Shown piece by piece: positions 24,883 to 37,546 of a stretch of DNA of 64,000 nucleotides. Below the pieces are notes generated by a model. The model worked only from the letters and a program-made list of their open reading frames with translations. It made no database searches and was not told the DNA's origin. A program made the translations under genes and the position numbers. This DNA comes from Candidatus Binatia bacterium. Its GTDB lineage: Bacteria; Desulfobacterota; Binatia; UBA9968; JAJDTQ01. The stretch lies in contig JAJEAI010000039.1 in NCBI GenBank assembly GCA_022824205.1, forward strand, positions 1 to 64,000, written 5' to 3'. Numbering within the stretch: position 1 is the first letter of the stretch; each line of letters opens with the position of its first letter.

Positions 24883-26331
24883 ATGAAGACACTCATTCAG
24901 GGGGGCTGGGTGGTGGGCTACGACGGTCGCGGCCACGAGCTTCTGCCCGACGGCGTGGTGGTCTACGAGGACGATCGCATCGTGCACGTGGGCTACGGCT
25001 TCGATGGACCGGTGGACCGCACCATCGACGCGCGCGGCCGGCTGATCGGCCCGGGACTCATCAACTGCCACATCCACGCGGGCACCAACGCCCGCCACGT
25101 CATGCTGAACGACGCCAGCAAGGCCGACTACCTGGGGATGAACTTCCTGTCCTACGGAGCCATGCGCCGCGGCGCCAAGGGCATGGGGCCGCCGCCCAGG
25201 GCGGCGGTCGAGGGGAAGTTCGGCGTATGGGCCGCCATGCGCGGCGGCGCCACCACCATCCTGGACGTAGGCACCCGCGGGACCATGATCGAGGGCTTCA
25301 CGGAAATGATCGGCGACCTGGGTGCGCGCGCCTACCTCGGCGCCGGCTACCGCAGCGCCGCCTACGTGCTCGACGACCAGGGACGCATCCAGTGGGACTG
25401 GAACGAGGCCAACGGCGAACAGGGGCTGGCACAGGCCGTGGAATACGCACAGCGGCATGACGGCGCCCACAACGGCCGCATCCGCGCCATGCTGTACCCC
25501 GGACAACTGGACACCTGCACGCCGGAGCTGCTCCAGGCCACCAAGCGCGCGGCGGGAGAACTCGGCATCGGCATCCAGCTCCACACCGCCATGAACCCCC
25601 TGGAGTTCACGTCCACCGTGCGGCAGCGCGGGGTGACGCCGATCCAGTACCTGCACGACCTGGGCTTCCTGGGCGAGGAAGTGATCCTGGGCCACTGTGT
25701 GTTCCACAACCGCCACTCCTGGTGCCACTACCCCTACACCGACGACCTGGCGATGCTGGCGGACAGCGGCGCCTCGGTGGCCCACGCCCCTTACAAGTAC
25801 GCCAAGATGGGCATCGCGCTGGAGTCCTTCGACGCGTACCGCCAGCGCGGCATCAACGTGGTGCTGGGTACGGACACGTTCCCGCAGGACATGGTGCACG
25901 AGATGCGCCTGGCGGGTCTGGCCTGCCGCCTCGTGGAAGGGAGCTTCCGCGCCGGCAAGCCCTACGCCGTGTACAACGCCGCCACCCTGGGGGCCGCCGA
26001 GGCCCTGCGGCGCGACGACCTGGGACGGCTGGCGCCCGGCGCCAAGGCGGACATGATCCTCGTGGACCTGCGCCGCACCCACTTCGGCGCCGTGCGCGAC
26101 CCCATCAAGTCCCTGGTGGAGGGCGGCAGCGGCAGCGACGTCGAGACCATCATCGTGGACGGGGAGACGCTGCTGGAAGGCGGCCGTGCCACGCGTTTCG
26201 ACGAAGCCGAATTGCTGGCCCGCATCCAGGAGGACGCCCAGCCCCTGTGGGACTCCGTCCCCGAGTGGCGCGCCCTGGGCGAGACCATCGACGACGTGGC
26301 CCCCATGAGCTACCCGGTGCGAGCGCGTTGA
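24883..26331 (+). CDS. Amidohydrolase family protein (cytosine deaminase/chlorohydrolase-like)
   Basis: A 482-residue metal-dependent hydrolase of the subgroup containing TrzN/AtzA chlorohydrolases and aminohydrolases. INCHIHAGTNA gives the HxH pair at residues 63 and 65; further ligands are in IQLHTAMNP, LGHCVFHNRHSW and the Asp of LGTDTFPQDM. The composite beta-sandwich is built from both termini (MKTLIQGGWVVGYDG; PGAKADMILVDL). Substrate probably an N-heterocycle or aromatic amine, but not determinable. It has its own promoter and precedes a MITE-like element. Confidence 0.88.
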   Translation: MKTLIQGGWVVGYDGRGHELLPDGVVVYEDDRIVHVGYGFDGPVDRTIDARGRLIGPGLINCHIHAGTNARHVMLNDASKADYLGMNFLSYGAMRRGAKGMGPPPRAAVEGKFGVWAAMRGGATTILDVGTRGTMIEGFTEMIGDLGARAYLGAGYRSAAYVLDDQGRIQWDWNEANGEQGLAQAVEYAQRHDGAHNGRIRAMLYPGQLDTCTPELLQATKRAAGELGIGIQLHTAMNPLEFTSTVRQRGVTPIQYLHDLGFLGEEVILGHCVFHNRHSWCHYPYTDDLAMLADSGASVAHAPYKYAKMGIALESFDAYRQRGINVVLGTDTFPQDMVHEMRLAGLACRLVEGSFRAGKPYAVYNAATLGAAEALRRDDLGRLAPGAKADMILVDLRRTHFGAVRDPIKSLVEGGSGSDVETIIVDGETLLEGGRATRFDEAELLARIQEDAQPLWDSVPEWRALGETIDDVAPMSYPVRAR

Positions 26332-26385
26332 AACGCCGGTCGGATCGGTGCTGCGCCGATCCGACCGGGAGACGTCACGATCCAG

Positions 26386-26588
26386 TGTCGCGTCCCGCAA
26401 ATAAGTGGGATAAGTTGCGCAGGATTTATTGTCGCCGGCAGGGCGCGATGACCCGTAGGGGCGACCCGCGGTCGCCCCATGTGGCGGGTACCACGCGAGG
26501 AAGACCCCGGGTCAAGCCCGGGGTGACGTGACACAGCCGACGGCGAAAAAGACCAGCAAACTATGCCACTTGTTTGCGGGACGCGACA
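26386..26588. mobile_element. Candidate MITE-like element, about 203 bp with 23-bp terminal inverted repeats
   Basis: TGTCGCGTCCCGCAAATAAG (26386-26408 in full) is repeated inverted at 26566-26588 with a single mismatch in 23 bp. The flanks are CCAG on both sides, a possible 4-bp target duplication. The interior is non-coding and holds two perfect hairpins, GGGGCGACC-cgc-GGTCGCCCC and ACCCCGGG-tcaag-CCCGGGGT. No transposase is present, so mobilisation would be in trans. It accounts for most of the gap 26332-26642. Confidence 0.6.
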
Positions 26589-26642
26589 CCAGGGGGCATG
26601 CGCCCCCGACCGGCGGAGACCGGAACGTCCGAGGAGGCCCCC

Positions 26643-27446
26643 GTGCCGACCATCGAGAGACAAGGCATCACCCTCTACTACGAGACCCACGGCACGGGGC
26701 GCCCGTTCCTGTTCCTGAGCGAGACCGCGTGCCACTGCGACGTGTGGAAGCTCCACCAGGTGCCGGCGTTCTCACGCGACCATCAGGTGATCCTGTACGA
26801 TTACCGCGGCACGGGTCGTTCGACCTGGCCATCGGAGCCTTACAGCGTCAGGGATTTCGCCGACGACGCGGCGGCTGTCCTGGAGCATCTGGACGCCCGC
26901 GATGCGATCGTATGCGGCCATTCCATGGGTGGCTCGGTGGCCCAGGTCATGGCCCTGGACCACGCCGACCGGGTCTCCGCCCTGATCTGTGCCTCGGGCC
27001 GCGCCTCCAACCCGACGCCGGGCATCCCGCTGCGAATCGCCAAGGAGATGGTGGAGTGGGGCTACAAGCAGTACCTGCGCGACCACGGCATCGCCGTGGG
27101 TTTCACCGACGCGTTCGTCAAGAAGTATCCCCATCGCGTGGAGGGTTATCTGGCGGTACGGATGGCACACCTCAACCCGGTGGAACAGTATTTTCGCCAC
27201 GTCATCGCGCGCCAGGCACACGACGTGAAGGAACGCCTCGAAGAGATCCGCATGCCCACCCTGATACTGGTGGGGGCGGAGGAGCACAACGTCACCAGCG
27301 ACACGTCGTTGCGGCAGGCCGCGGACGTGCTCGCCGCCGGTATTCCGGGAGCCGGATTCGTCGAGCTCAAGGATGAGAGACACAGCTATTTCTTCGTGAA
27401 CCCCGACGCGGCCCACGTCGCGATCCGGAGGTTCCTGGCCGGTTGA
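26643..27446 (+). CDS. Alpha/beta-fold hydrolase
   Basis: A 267-residue hydrolase with the nucleophile elbow CGHSMGGSVAQ (Ser near residue 93), the oxyanion-hole region FLFLSETACHCDVW and a terminal catalytic His in DERHSYFFVNP. Acid residue likely in LVGAEEHNVTSD. Resembles 3-oxoadipate enol-lactonase/haloperoxidase-type hydrolases; substrate unknown. The best start is the GTG at 26643 after GAGGAGG, not the track's ATG at 26574, which lies inside the terminal repeat of the upstream element. Confidence 0.9.
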   Translation: MPTIERQGITLYYETHGTGRPFLFLSETACHCDVWKLHQVPAFSRDHQVILYDYRGTGRSTWPSEPYSVRDFADDAAAVLEHLDARDAIVCGHSMGGSVAQVMALDHADRVSALICASGRASNPTPGIPLRIAKEMVEWGYKQYLRDHGIAVGFTDAFVKKYPHRVEGYLAVRMAHLNPVEQYFRHVIARQAHDVKERLEEIRMPTLILVGAEEHNVTSDTSLRQAADVLAAGIPGAGFVELKDERHSYFFVNPDAAHVAIRRFLAG

Positions 27447-27519
27447 CCCGGGCACCGGCCGGCGCGGCGGAACGCCGCCGCCTTGACGCCGCCATGGACG
27501 CGGCCCGCGGAGGACAGGG

Positions 27520-27954
27520 ATGAACGCGATCTTTCAAACGGAACCGAGCATGGCCTTCGTCATCCTGCGCCTGGGGCTGGCGGTGACCTTCTCCGCCCAC
27601 GTTTCAATGCATCTCTTCGGCTGGCTGGGAGGCCGGGGCATCAAGGGACAGACGGGCAACTGGCGCGACAAGTACCACATCCCCGTGTGGATCGGCGTCA
27701 TCGGCATCCTCACCGAGGCGCTCAGCGTGCCCGGCATGATCTTGGGTTTCTTCACCCGCCCGCTGGCACTGGGGTTGATGATCTTCCTCGCGGTGGCCAC
27801 CTGGAAGAGCCACGTGGAGTTCGGCTTCTTCCTGTCCGGCGGCGGACGCAAGGGCATGGGCATCGAGTACTGTCTCGCCCTCTTCCTGATGGCGTTTGCA
27901 CTGCTGATCGGCGGCGCGGGAGCGCTGTCCATCGACGGGATGCTCGGCCGGTAG
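27520..27954 (+). CDS. DoxX family membrane protein
   Basis: A 144-residue inner-membrane protein with four hydrophobic helices (FVILRLGLAVTFSAHVSMHL; VWIGVIGILTEALSVPGMIL; PLALGLMIFLAVATW; YCLALFLMAFALLIGG), the DoxX/SURF4-like topology. Function in bacteria is poorly defined; some members are quinone-linked. AGGACAGG precedes the ATG. Probably cotranscribed with the hydrolase 73 bp upstream. Confidence 0.85.
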   Translation: MNAIFQTEPSMAFVILRLGLAVTFSAHVSMHLFGWLGGRGIKGQTGNWRDKYHIPVWIGVIGILTEALSVPGMILGFFTRPLALGLMIFLAVATWKSHVEFGFFLSGGGRKGMGIEYCLALFLMAFALLIGGAGALSIDGMLGR

Positions 27955-28020
27955 GATGCTCACGGGAAAGGACTGAAGGCCCTCGCGGTCAAGGCCCGTC
28001 AAAAGTCCTTGTCCACCTAT

Positions 28021-28125
28021 CCGTCATTCCCGCGAAACAGGCTGTGTCAAAACCCCGCGGAAGAGGGAATGGCACAAACCCCCGAATCGTCATTCCCGCG
28101 GAAGCGGGAATCCAGGGGTTGGGGG
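28021..28125. repeat. Two tandem partial copies of the dispersed palindrome
   Basis: An interrupted copy (ccgtcattcccgcgaaacag ... gcggaagagggaatgg) is followed by an intact arm (cgtcattcccgcggaagcgg, from 28088). It lies between the convergent DoxX and small membrane-protein genes; 27955-28151 holds no other feature. Confidence 0.75.
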
Positions 28126-28151
28126 CGAGGTTTCGCCGGCCGGACCGCCGG

Positions 28152-28436
28152 TCAGGATGTCCGTTTCCGGCGCTTGGGCGCGCTTGGGTGGGTGGTTCGA
28201 CGGGCGCCGGTTAGGGAGGAGGTCGCGGATGCGGCGCGCTTCCTCGGCGCGCGCTTGCCTGCCGTGCGCCGCCGTGCCACGAGAGCGCTCGCCGTCCTCC
28301 AGACGATCCAGCCGGCCGCGGCGGCGATCCACACCGGAGCGCTGGCCTGCAGGATCAGCTCGCGGTCCCGGTAGAGCAGGAAACAGAGCACGGTCCAGCC
28401 GAGGCTGAGCCACAGGAGCACGATGGCGGAACGCAT
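28152..28436 (-). CDS. Small two-helix membrane protein, hypothetical
   Basis: A 94-residue protein with two predicted membrane helices (SAIVLLWLSLGWTVLCFLLY and APVWIAAAAGWIVW) and a very basic C-terminal tail (residues 55-94, RKRAASAT ... PKRRKRTS). No family was recognised. It lies 33 bp downstream of the molybdopterin dehydrogenase gene on the same strand. ATG 28436 is chosen over the TTG at 28451. No clear ribosome site, so it is only moderately supported. Confidence 0.5.
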   Translation of the reverse strand: MRSAIVLLWLSLGWTVLCFLLYRDRELILQASAPVWIAAAAGWIVWRTASALVARRRTAGKRAPRKRAASATSSLTGARRTTHPSAPKRRKRTS

Positions 28437-28469
28437 GGGCTTGGACGGCAAGGGACGGGCGTTCGGGGC

Positions 28470-32827
<4,358 letters not shown>

Positions 32828-32959
32828 CGCCTAAGATTAGCCGGGCCAACCTGCCCTTTCAAGCGCTACGGGGCCGCCCGACCTCGACCGGCGCCGGCGA
32901 CGAAGAGAGCGCGCCCGGCCGGTTTCTCAAGGCCGTCGGGTACGTTACAATCCAGGGCC

Positions 32960-33667
32960 ATGGAATCCAGCGTCATGACTCCCAATCCGAAGAAGAGCGC
33001 CGGTGAACACGCCGCGAACTGCGTCACGCACGACATGATCGTGGGCCTGGGAACGGGCTCGACGGCGTACTTCGCCATCGTCCGGCTGGCCGAGAGGATA
33101 CGTGAAGAGGCCCTGCGCATCCGCTGCATCCCGACCTCGGAGCGTTCGGCGACCCTGGCCCGGGAACTGGGGATTCCCCTGACCGGCTTCGACGAGGTGC
33201 TTCACGTCGACGTCACCATTGACGGCGCCGATGAGGTGGACCCGGCGTTCAACCTCATCAAGGGCGGCGGCGGGGCACTCCTGCGTGAGAAGTTCGTCGC
33301 CTGCGCCAGCGAGACCGAGTTGATCATCGTCGACGAAAGCAAGCTGAAAGCCCGCCTCGGCGCCTTTCCCCTTCCCGTGGAGGTGGTGCCGTTCGGCTGG
33401 CAAGTGACCCGGAGACGCCTGCGGGACCTCGGCTGCGACGCGCGCTTTCGCGCGTCCGACAACGGCCCCTTCGTGACCGACAACGGCAACTACATCCTGG
33501 ACTGTTCGTTCAGGGTCATCCAGGACCCGCCCGCGCTGGAACGCGCCATCGCCGGCACGTGTGGCGTCGTGGAATGCGGGATCTTCAGCGGCCTCGCGAC
33601 GCGGATCCTCGTCGGCAGGTCCGACGGGACCGTGGAAGAGCGCGCCGAGCCGGAGAAGTCCGGCTGA
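32960..33667 (+). CDS. rpiA: Ribose-5-phosphate isomerase A
   Basis: A 235-residue RpiA, which interconverts ribose 5-phosphate and ribulose 5-phosphate in the pentose phosphate pathway. GLGTGSTAYFAI (phosphate loop), DVTIDGADEVD (catalytic Asp region) and KGGGGALLREKFVA (catalytic Glu and Lys) are intact. The track starts antisense to the M48 gene; ATG 32960 is preferred, with 32975 as an alternative. It is convergent with the RRM gene, with only 10 bp between stops. Confidence 0.95.
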   Translation: MESSVMTPNPKKSAGEHAANCVTHDMIVGLGTGSTAYFAIVRLAERIREEALRIRCIPTSERSATLARELGIPLTGFDEVLHVDVTIDGADEVDPAFNLIKGGGGALLREKFVACASETELIIVDESKLKARLGAFPLPVEVVPFGWQVTRRRLRDLGCDARFRASDNGPFVTDNGNYILDCSFRVIQDPPALERAIAGTCGVVECGIFSGLATRILVGRSDGTVEERAEPEKSG

Positions 33668-33677
33668 CGGGATACGC

Positions 33678-33980
33678 CTACCAGCGGTTCCGGTTTCCGC
33701 CGCCCCGGTTGTCCCCGAAACCTCCGCGGCGCTCCTGGGGGCGCGCCTCGCTGACCGTCAGCTTGCGTCCCCCCAACTCCGACTCGTGCAGGGCATCGAT
33801 GGCCCGCTGCGCCTCGTCCGACGACCCCATTTCCACGAAACCGAAACCTCGGGAGCGGCCGGTGAACTTGTCGGTGATGATCCTGGCGGACACCACGGTG
33901 CCGTGCTCGGCAAACACGTCCTGGAGCTGATCCTCCGTTGTCGCATACGGCAGACCGCCCACATACAGCTTCTCGTTCAT
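33678..33980 (-). CDS. Small single-RRM RNA-binding protein, copy 1
   Basis: A 100-residue protein with one RNA recognition motif: RNP2 is KLYVGGLPY (residues 4-12) and RNP1 is RGFGFVEM (about 43-50), followed by a Gly/Arg/Asn-rich tail (RRGGFGDNRGGGNRNRW). Such proteins in bacteria and cyanobacteria (Rbp) bind mRNA and are often cold-induced. GGAGG precedes the ATG at 33980. The expected transcript has a 5' leader of about 140 nt. A shorter paralogue lies at 38990. Confidence 0.95.
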   Translation of the reverse strand: MNEKLYVGGLPYATTEDQLQDVFAEHGTVVSARIITDKFTGRSRGFGFVEMGSSDEAQRAIDALHESELGGRKLTVSEARPQERRGGFGDNRGGGNRNRW

Positions 33981-34129
33981 GCTTTCCTCCGTCATTCTTT
34001 TCAACCCCGCGACAGGACACGGTGAAAGCCGAACGCAACTGGGACAATCGAGGCTCCCGCACCGGCTTGGATCTTACGCGATCTCTCACAAGGCGAAAAA
34101 GATATCAGTCATTTGTCTACCCGCTGTAC

Positions 34130-34159
34130 CTTATATTGACCCGCCACCCTTCTTGTCAA
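34130..34159 (-). promoter_or_regulatory. Promoter of RRM gene copy 1
   Basis: Minus strand consensus TTGACA (34154-34159) with 18 bp to TATAAG (34130-34135); a 16-17-bp spacing to ATATAA is also possible. Start near 34123 leaves a leader of about 140 nt before the ATG, long for this genome and similar in layout to cold-shock mRNAs. Confidence 0.65.
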
Positions 34160-34198
34160 CTGGGGTCCAGGATATTTACGAATCGATAATCGGTAATG

Positions 34199-35431
34199 TC
34201 ATTGGCGCAAGAGCCGATACCAGAGAGGCGTCCCCAAGGCGACGAGCAGGAAAAAGAAGCCTGCGCCGGCGAACATCCACGCGAAACCCCACGAGTTGGC
34301 CGCCCAACCCAGGACCAGCGGAAGGGCCATGGGCGACATGTTCCAGCCGAGTCCCGTCGCCGCCATCACCGCCGAACGATCGCTGGCGCGGCTGAGATCC
34401 ACCGCCTGGACCTGGTTGAGCAGGTCCGCGATGGCCCCTGCCATGCCCAATCCGGCGATACAGAGACCCAGAGGCAACCATCCCTGGGTCCAGGTACTGG
34501 CGAGAATGCACAAGCCCAACCCTGCCATGCTGGCCGCGTAGAAGCCCTTCTCGCGATCAATGGTGATCTCCGAGCCCAACGCCAACCCGATGACCACCGG
34601 CCCGATGGAGCGCACCGCGATGATCACGCCGATCCATCCCTCGGCGAAAGCGAGATCGCTCATGTAGACCGGGTAGATGGACTGGGTGATGCCGAAGGGT
34701 ACGGCCGCCGCGCAGGAGCTGGAGATGAGCAGCCAGGTCCGTCCCCGCAGCAGACGGCGGCTCATCCCCACGGTGGTTTCCCACACGGTACGGCCACCGT
34801 GTACGCGGATGGGCGGGAGCACGAAGCCCAGCACCATGCCGGCGACCGAAGCGAGGGTCACCAGGGCGAAGGTGTAGCCGTATCCCAGCCAGCCCGCGAG
34901 AACGCCGCCCAAGGCGAGGCCCAACAGTTGACCGGTGTAGTTGGCCGCCGACAACTGCCCCAGCATCTTGCCCGCGCGGCGGTGAGAGAGCTGGCTCGCC
35001 ATGGACTGGGCCGGCACCCAGAACATGCTGCGGGAGAGGTTCGCCAGGGCGCTGGACAACATCAGCGAGAAGAACCCGCCGGCCAGGGCCAGCGTCACGG
35101 CGGCAAGCACGTTCAGGGAATAACAGGCCTGGAGCATGCGGTGTTCGCCGTAGCGGTCGGCGAGGGCGCCGCCGACGAAGCGCATCACGATGGTCACCAG
35201 ATAGGGAAGCCCCACCAGCGACCCGATGTCGAGCACGGAGAGCCCCAGGGTCACGCCGACGAGCGGCGTGAGCACGAACAACATGCCGTTGCACATGTTC
35301 CACAGGAGGGCGCCCGCGAAGAGGATTCCGCGAGCCGGTCGGATGCGGCCCGTATCGTTCATGTCCGGGTGAAGCGTGCGTGGGGGCGACGGGACGCAAC
35401 CGGCCGGGGCGCGGTCCGCCGGTTCATTCAT
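34199..35431 (-). CDS. MFS transporter
   Basis: A 410-residue (or 387-residue from the ATG at 35362) polytopic inner-membrane protein with about 12 helices. Motif RFVGGALADRYGEHR is the MFS loop 2-3 signature. Other segments include LLGLALGGVLAGWLGYGYTF and LGLCIAGLGMAGAIADLLNQ. Substrate unknown. The N-terminal 23 residues of the longer form are polar, so the shorter start may be right. It follows the amidohydrolase gene on the same strand (36 bp), hinting at uptake or export of that enzyme's substrate. Confidence 0.88.
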   Translation of the reverse strand: MNEPADRAPAGCVPSPPRTLHPDMNDTGRIRPARGILFAGALLWNMCNGMLFVLTPLVGVTLGLSVLDIGSLVGLPYLVTIVMRFVGGALADRYGEHRMLQACYSLNVLAAVTLALAGGFFSLMLSSALANLSRSMFWVPAQSMASQLSHRRAGKMLGQLSAANYTGQLLGLALGGVLAGWLGYGYTFALVTLASVAGMVLGFVLPPIRVHGGRTVWETTVGMSRRLLRGRTWLLISSSCAAAVPFGITQSIYPVYMSDLAFAEGWIGVIIAVRSIGPVVIGLALGSEITIDREKGFYAASMAGLGLCILASTWTQGWLPLGLCIAGLGMAGAIADLLNQVQAVDLSRASDRSAVMAATGLGWNMSPMALPLVLGWAANSWGFAWMFAGAGFFFLLVALGTPLWYRLLRQ

Positions 35432-35467
35432 TCAACGGTTCGGCCGTGGTGGGCGGCAGCCACCCCC

Positions 35468-36604
35468 TCATCCGTCCCGGTCCAAGGCATAGTAGGCCGC
35501 GCAGTTGTCCCACAGGATCTTGTGCTTGTCTTCCTCGCTGATGGTGGAGAGGTCGAGGAAGCTCTCCACCGCGTGGGGGAACTTGGAGTCGCCGTGGGGA
35601 TAGTCCGTGGAGAAGACGATGCGGTCGTTCCCGAGGTAGTCGATGACGTATTGCACCGGGGCCTCGTCAGGCTCCACCGACACGAAGCACTGCCGCTTGA
35701 AGTACTCGCTCGGCATCATCGACAGGTCCGGCGACCAGACGTCGGCCTCCCTCTCGCAGGCCTCGTCCATGCGCCAGAGCAGCCAGGGCAACCAACCGCA
35801 ATTGGCCTCCAGAAAGGCCACCCTCAAGTTCGGGTGCCGCGCCAGCACGCCACCCGCACACATGCTGCCCATGGCGAGCATCTGTTCCACGGGCTGGGCG
35901 AACACGCGCCGCAGCATGAAGTTGGGCTCGAACTGGTCGCCCACCTGAGGTGCGCCGGAAGAGGAGGACTCGTGCAGGCCCAGGGGCATGTGAAGCTCCT
36001 CCAGGGCACTCCACAGGGGCGCGTAACAGGGGTCGTGAAAGTTGCGGTGGTTGACGGGATTCGAGCGCATGAAGATGCCCCGAAACCCAAGCTCGCGCGC
36101 GCACCGGGTGGCCTCGGCCACGGCGGCGTCGACGTCGAAGGGCGACAGCATGCCCGCGCCCAGCAAGCGCCCGGGGTCGGCGCTGCAAAAGTCGTGGAGC
36201 CAGTTGTTGTAGGCCCGCGCCAGCGCGGCGGCGAAACGCGGCTCCATGTCCGCTTCGCTCAGGGCCTGCAGCCCGCGCGTGGGATAGAGCACCGCCACGT
36301 CGATGCCCTCGATGTCCATGGCTTCCAGTTGCACCTCCGGTGTCCAGCCCCGCTCCGCATGGGTGCCGTAGATACCCTGGTTCTTGTTGAAGTTGTGCCC
36401 TTGCGTCACGTTGCCGGCATGGACCGGGGGAAGCCCCCACAGCGTTCCGTCCGGATGCACCATGCGCAGGTCGCGCACGTTCTCGCTGGTGACCCCGCGC
36501 GGAGCATGCGGCCTGAACTCGGGCTCCAGGTACTTCTCCCACAAGTCCGGCGGCTCCATGATGTGCATGTCGCTGTCCAGGATTCGGTATCCGTTCTTGG
36601 CCAT
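35468..36604 (-). CDS. Amidohydrolase_2 family metal-dependent hydrolase/decarboxylase
   Basis: A 378-residue TIM-barrel protein of the ACMSD/gamma-resorcylate decarboxylase-like group. It has RILDSDMHIMEPPDLW (DxHxxE metal motif), LGLHESSSSG, VAFLEANCGWLPWLLWRMDE and the C-terminal IVFSTDYPHGDSKFP with the conserved Asp. GGGAGGAGAAG precedes ATG 36604; the track start at 37183 is spurious. Members often decarboxylate aromatic acids or hydrolyse lactones. Likely cotranscribed with the MFS gene downstream. Confidence 0.9.
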   Translation of the reverse strand: MAKNGYRILDSDMHIMEPPDLWEKYLEPEFRPHAPRGVTSENVRDLRMVHPDGTLWGLPPVHAGNVTQGHNFNKNQGIYGTHAERGWTPEVQLEAMDIEGIDVAVLYPTRGLQALSEADMEPRFAAALARAYNNWLHDFCSADPGRLLGAGMLSPFDVDAAVAEATRCARELGFRGIFMRSNPVNHRNFHDPCYAPLWSALEELHMPLGLHESSSSGAPQVGDQFEPNFMLRRVFAQPVEQMLAMGSMCAGGVLARHPNLRVAFLEANCGWLPWLLWRMDEACEREADVWSPDLSMMPSEYFKRQCFVSVEPDEAPVQYVIDYLGNDRIVFSTDYPHGDSKFPHAVESFLDLSTISEEDKHKILWDNCAAYYALDRDG

Positions 36605-36627
36605 CTTCTCCTCCCGTGGAATCCGCC

Positions 36628-37002
36628 CTATGCCCTCCAGGCGCCCCACGCCAGGCTGAGCCAGCCCAGGAGCAACGCCAGCCCACCGATGGGAGTGACC
36701 GCCCCCAGCCAGCGGATGCCCGACAGGCTCAGTACGTAAAGGCTGCCCGAGAACACCAGGGTGCCGGCGACGAACAGCCACCCCGCCACCAGGAACTCGG
36801 GACGCGGCCAGCGCCCGAACGCGAGCGCCACCGCCACCAGCGCCAGGGCGTGGTACATCTGATAGCGAACGCCGACCTCGAAGACATCGAGCATCTCGGC
36901 CGTTAGCTTGGCGCGCAGGCCGTGAGCGGCGAACGCGCCCAGGACGACTCCGGCGAAACCGGACAGGGAACCCAAGATCAGGAACAGGCGATCGGCACCC
37001 AC
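36628..37002 (-). CDS. DUF423 family membrane protein
   Basis: A 124-residue protein with four hydrophobic helices and the DUF423/YgdD-type N-terminus RLFLILGSLSGFAGVVLGAFAAHGL. The conserved MYHALALVAVAL helix follows. The start is taken as the GTG at 37002 preceded by GGAG five bases upstream; the track's 40 upstream codons are not membrane-like. Function unknown. Confidence 0.85.
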   Translation of the reverse strand: MGADRLFLILGSLSGFAGVVLGAFAAHGLRAKLTAEMLDVFEVGVRYQMYHALALVAVALAFGRWPRPEFLVAGWLFVAGTLVFSGSLYVLSLSGIRWLGAVTPIGGLALLLGWLSLAWGAWRA

Positions 37003-37176
37003 GAGAACTCCGGCGCAACGTTCCGTTATCCGGAACACGATGCGAAACGAGACAGGGCGCCCACGACCCGCCCTCCGAAAGCCCTCGGTGGCGGTGCCCG
37101 GGCGACCCGCGTAGTGTTTCACAGGGTTTCCGTGATTGCAACGCGTCGTCGGGCCGCGCCGCCAGCGCGCCGGGGA

Positions 37177-37205
37177 TGGACAATTCGTCTCCCTTGGGCT
37201 ACTCT
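37177..37205 (+). promoter_or_regulatory. Possible infA promoter
   Basis: TGGACA (37177-37182), 17 bp, TACTCT (37200-37205). The -35 is good and the -10 weak. The rest of 37003-37271 holds no gene. Confidence 0.35.
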
Positions 37206-37271
37206 ATCGCAACATGAAACGGAGACTCAGGGCTCCGGGAAAGGGGGTTTGGTGCAACCGGCACACAATCC

Positions 37272-37493
37272 ATGAGCAAGCAGGACAATATCGAGGTTAC
37301 GGGCACGGTGAGGGAGAGCCTTCCCAACGCCATGTTCAAGGTCGAACTGGACAACAAGCATAACGTCCTTGCGTACACCGCGGGCAAGATGCGCAAGTTC
37401 TACATCAAGATTCTTCCCGGCGACCGGGTGACGCTCGAACTGTCGCCCTACGATCTGACCCGCGGCCGGATCACCTACCGGCATCGCAACTGA
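37272..37493 (+). CDS. infA: Translation initiation factor IF-1
   Basis: A 73-residue single OB-fold protein. [20 protein letters not shown] and [20 protein letters not shown] are IF-1 signatures and the length is standard. IF-1 occupies the ribosomal A site during initiation. The gene is monocistronic here, between DUF423 (divergent) and a convergent amidohydrolase gene. Codon and base use is less GC-rich than its neighbours, common for highly expressed genes. Confidence 0.97.
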   Translation: MSKQDNIEVTGTVRESLPNAMFKVELDNKHNVLAYTAGKMRKFYIKILPGDRVTLELSPYDLTRGRITYRHRN

Positions 37494-37546
37494 CCCACAG
37501 GCGCACGCGCGACCCGTGGCCGGCGTTTCGCGTGCACACGAAAGCC

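Noticed and set aside
135-28125. CRISPR array
   Set aside because: The ATTCCC/GGGAAT repeats are kilobases apart, palindromic and lack regular spacers or cas genes.
37226-37271. tRNA-like string ggtttggtgcaaccggcac before infA
   Set aside because: No acceptor stem, anticodon arm or full cloverleaf can be formed.
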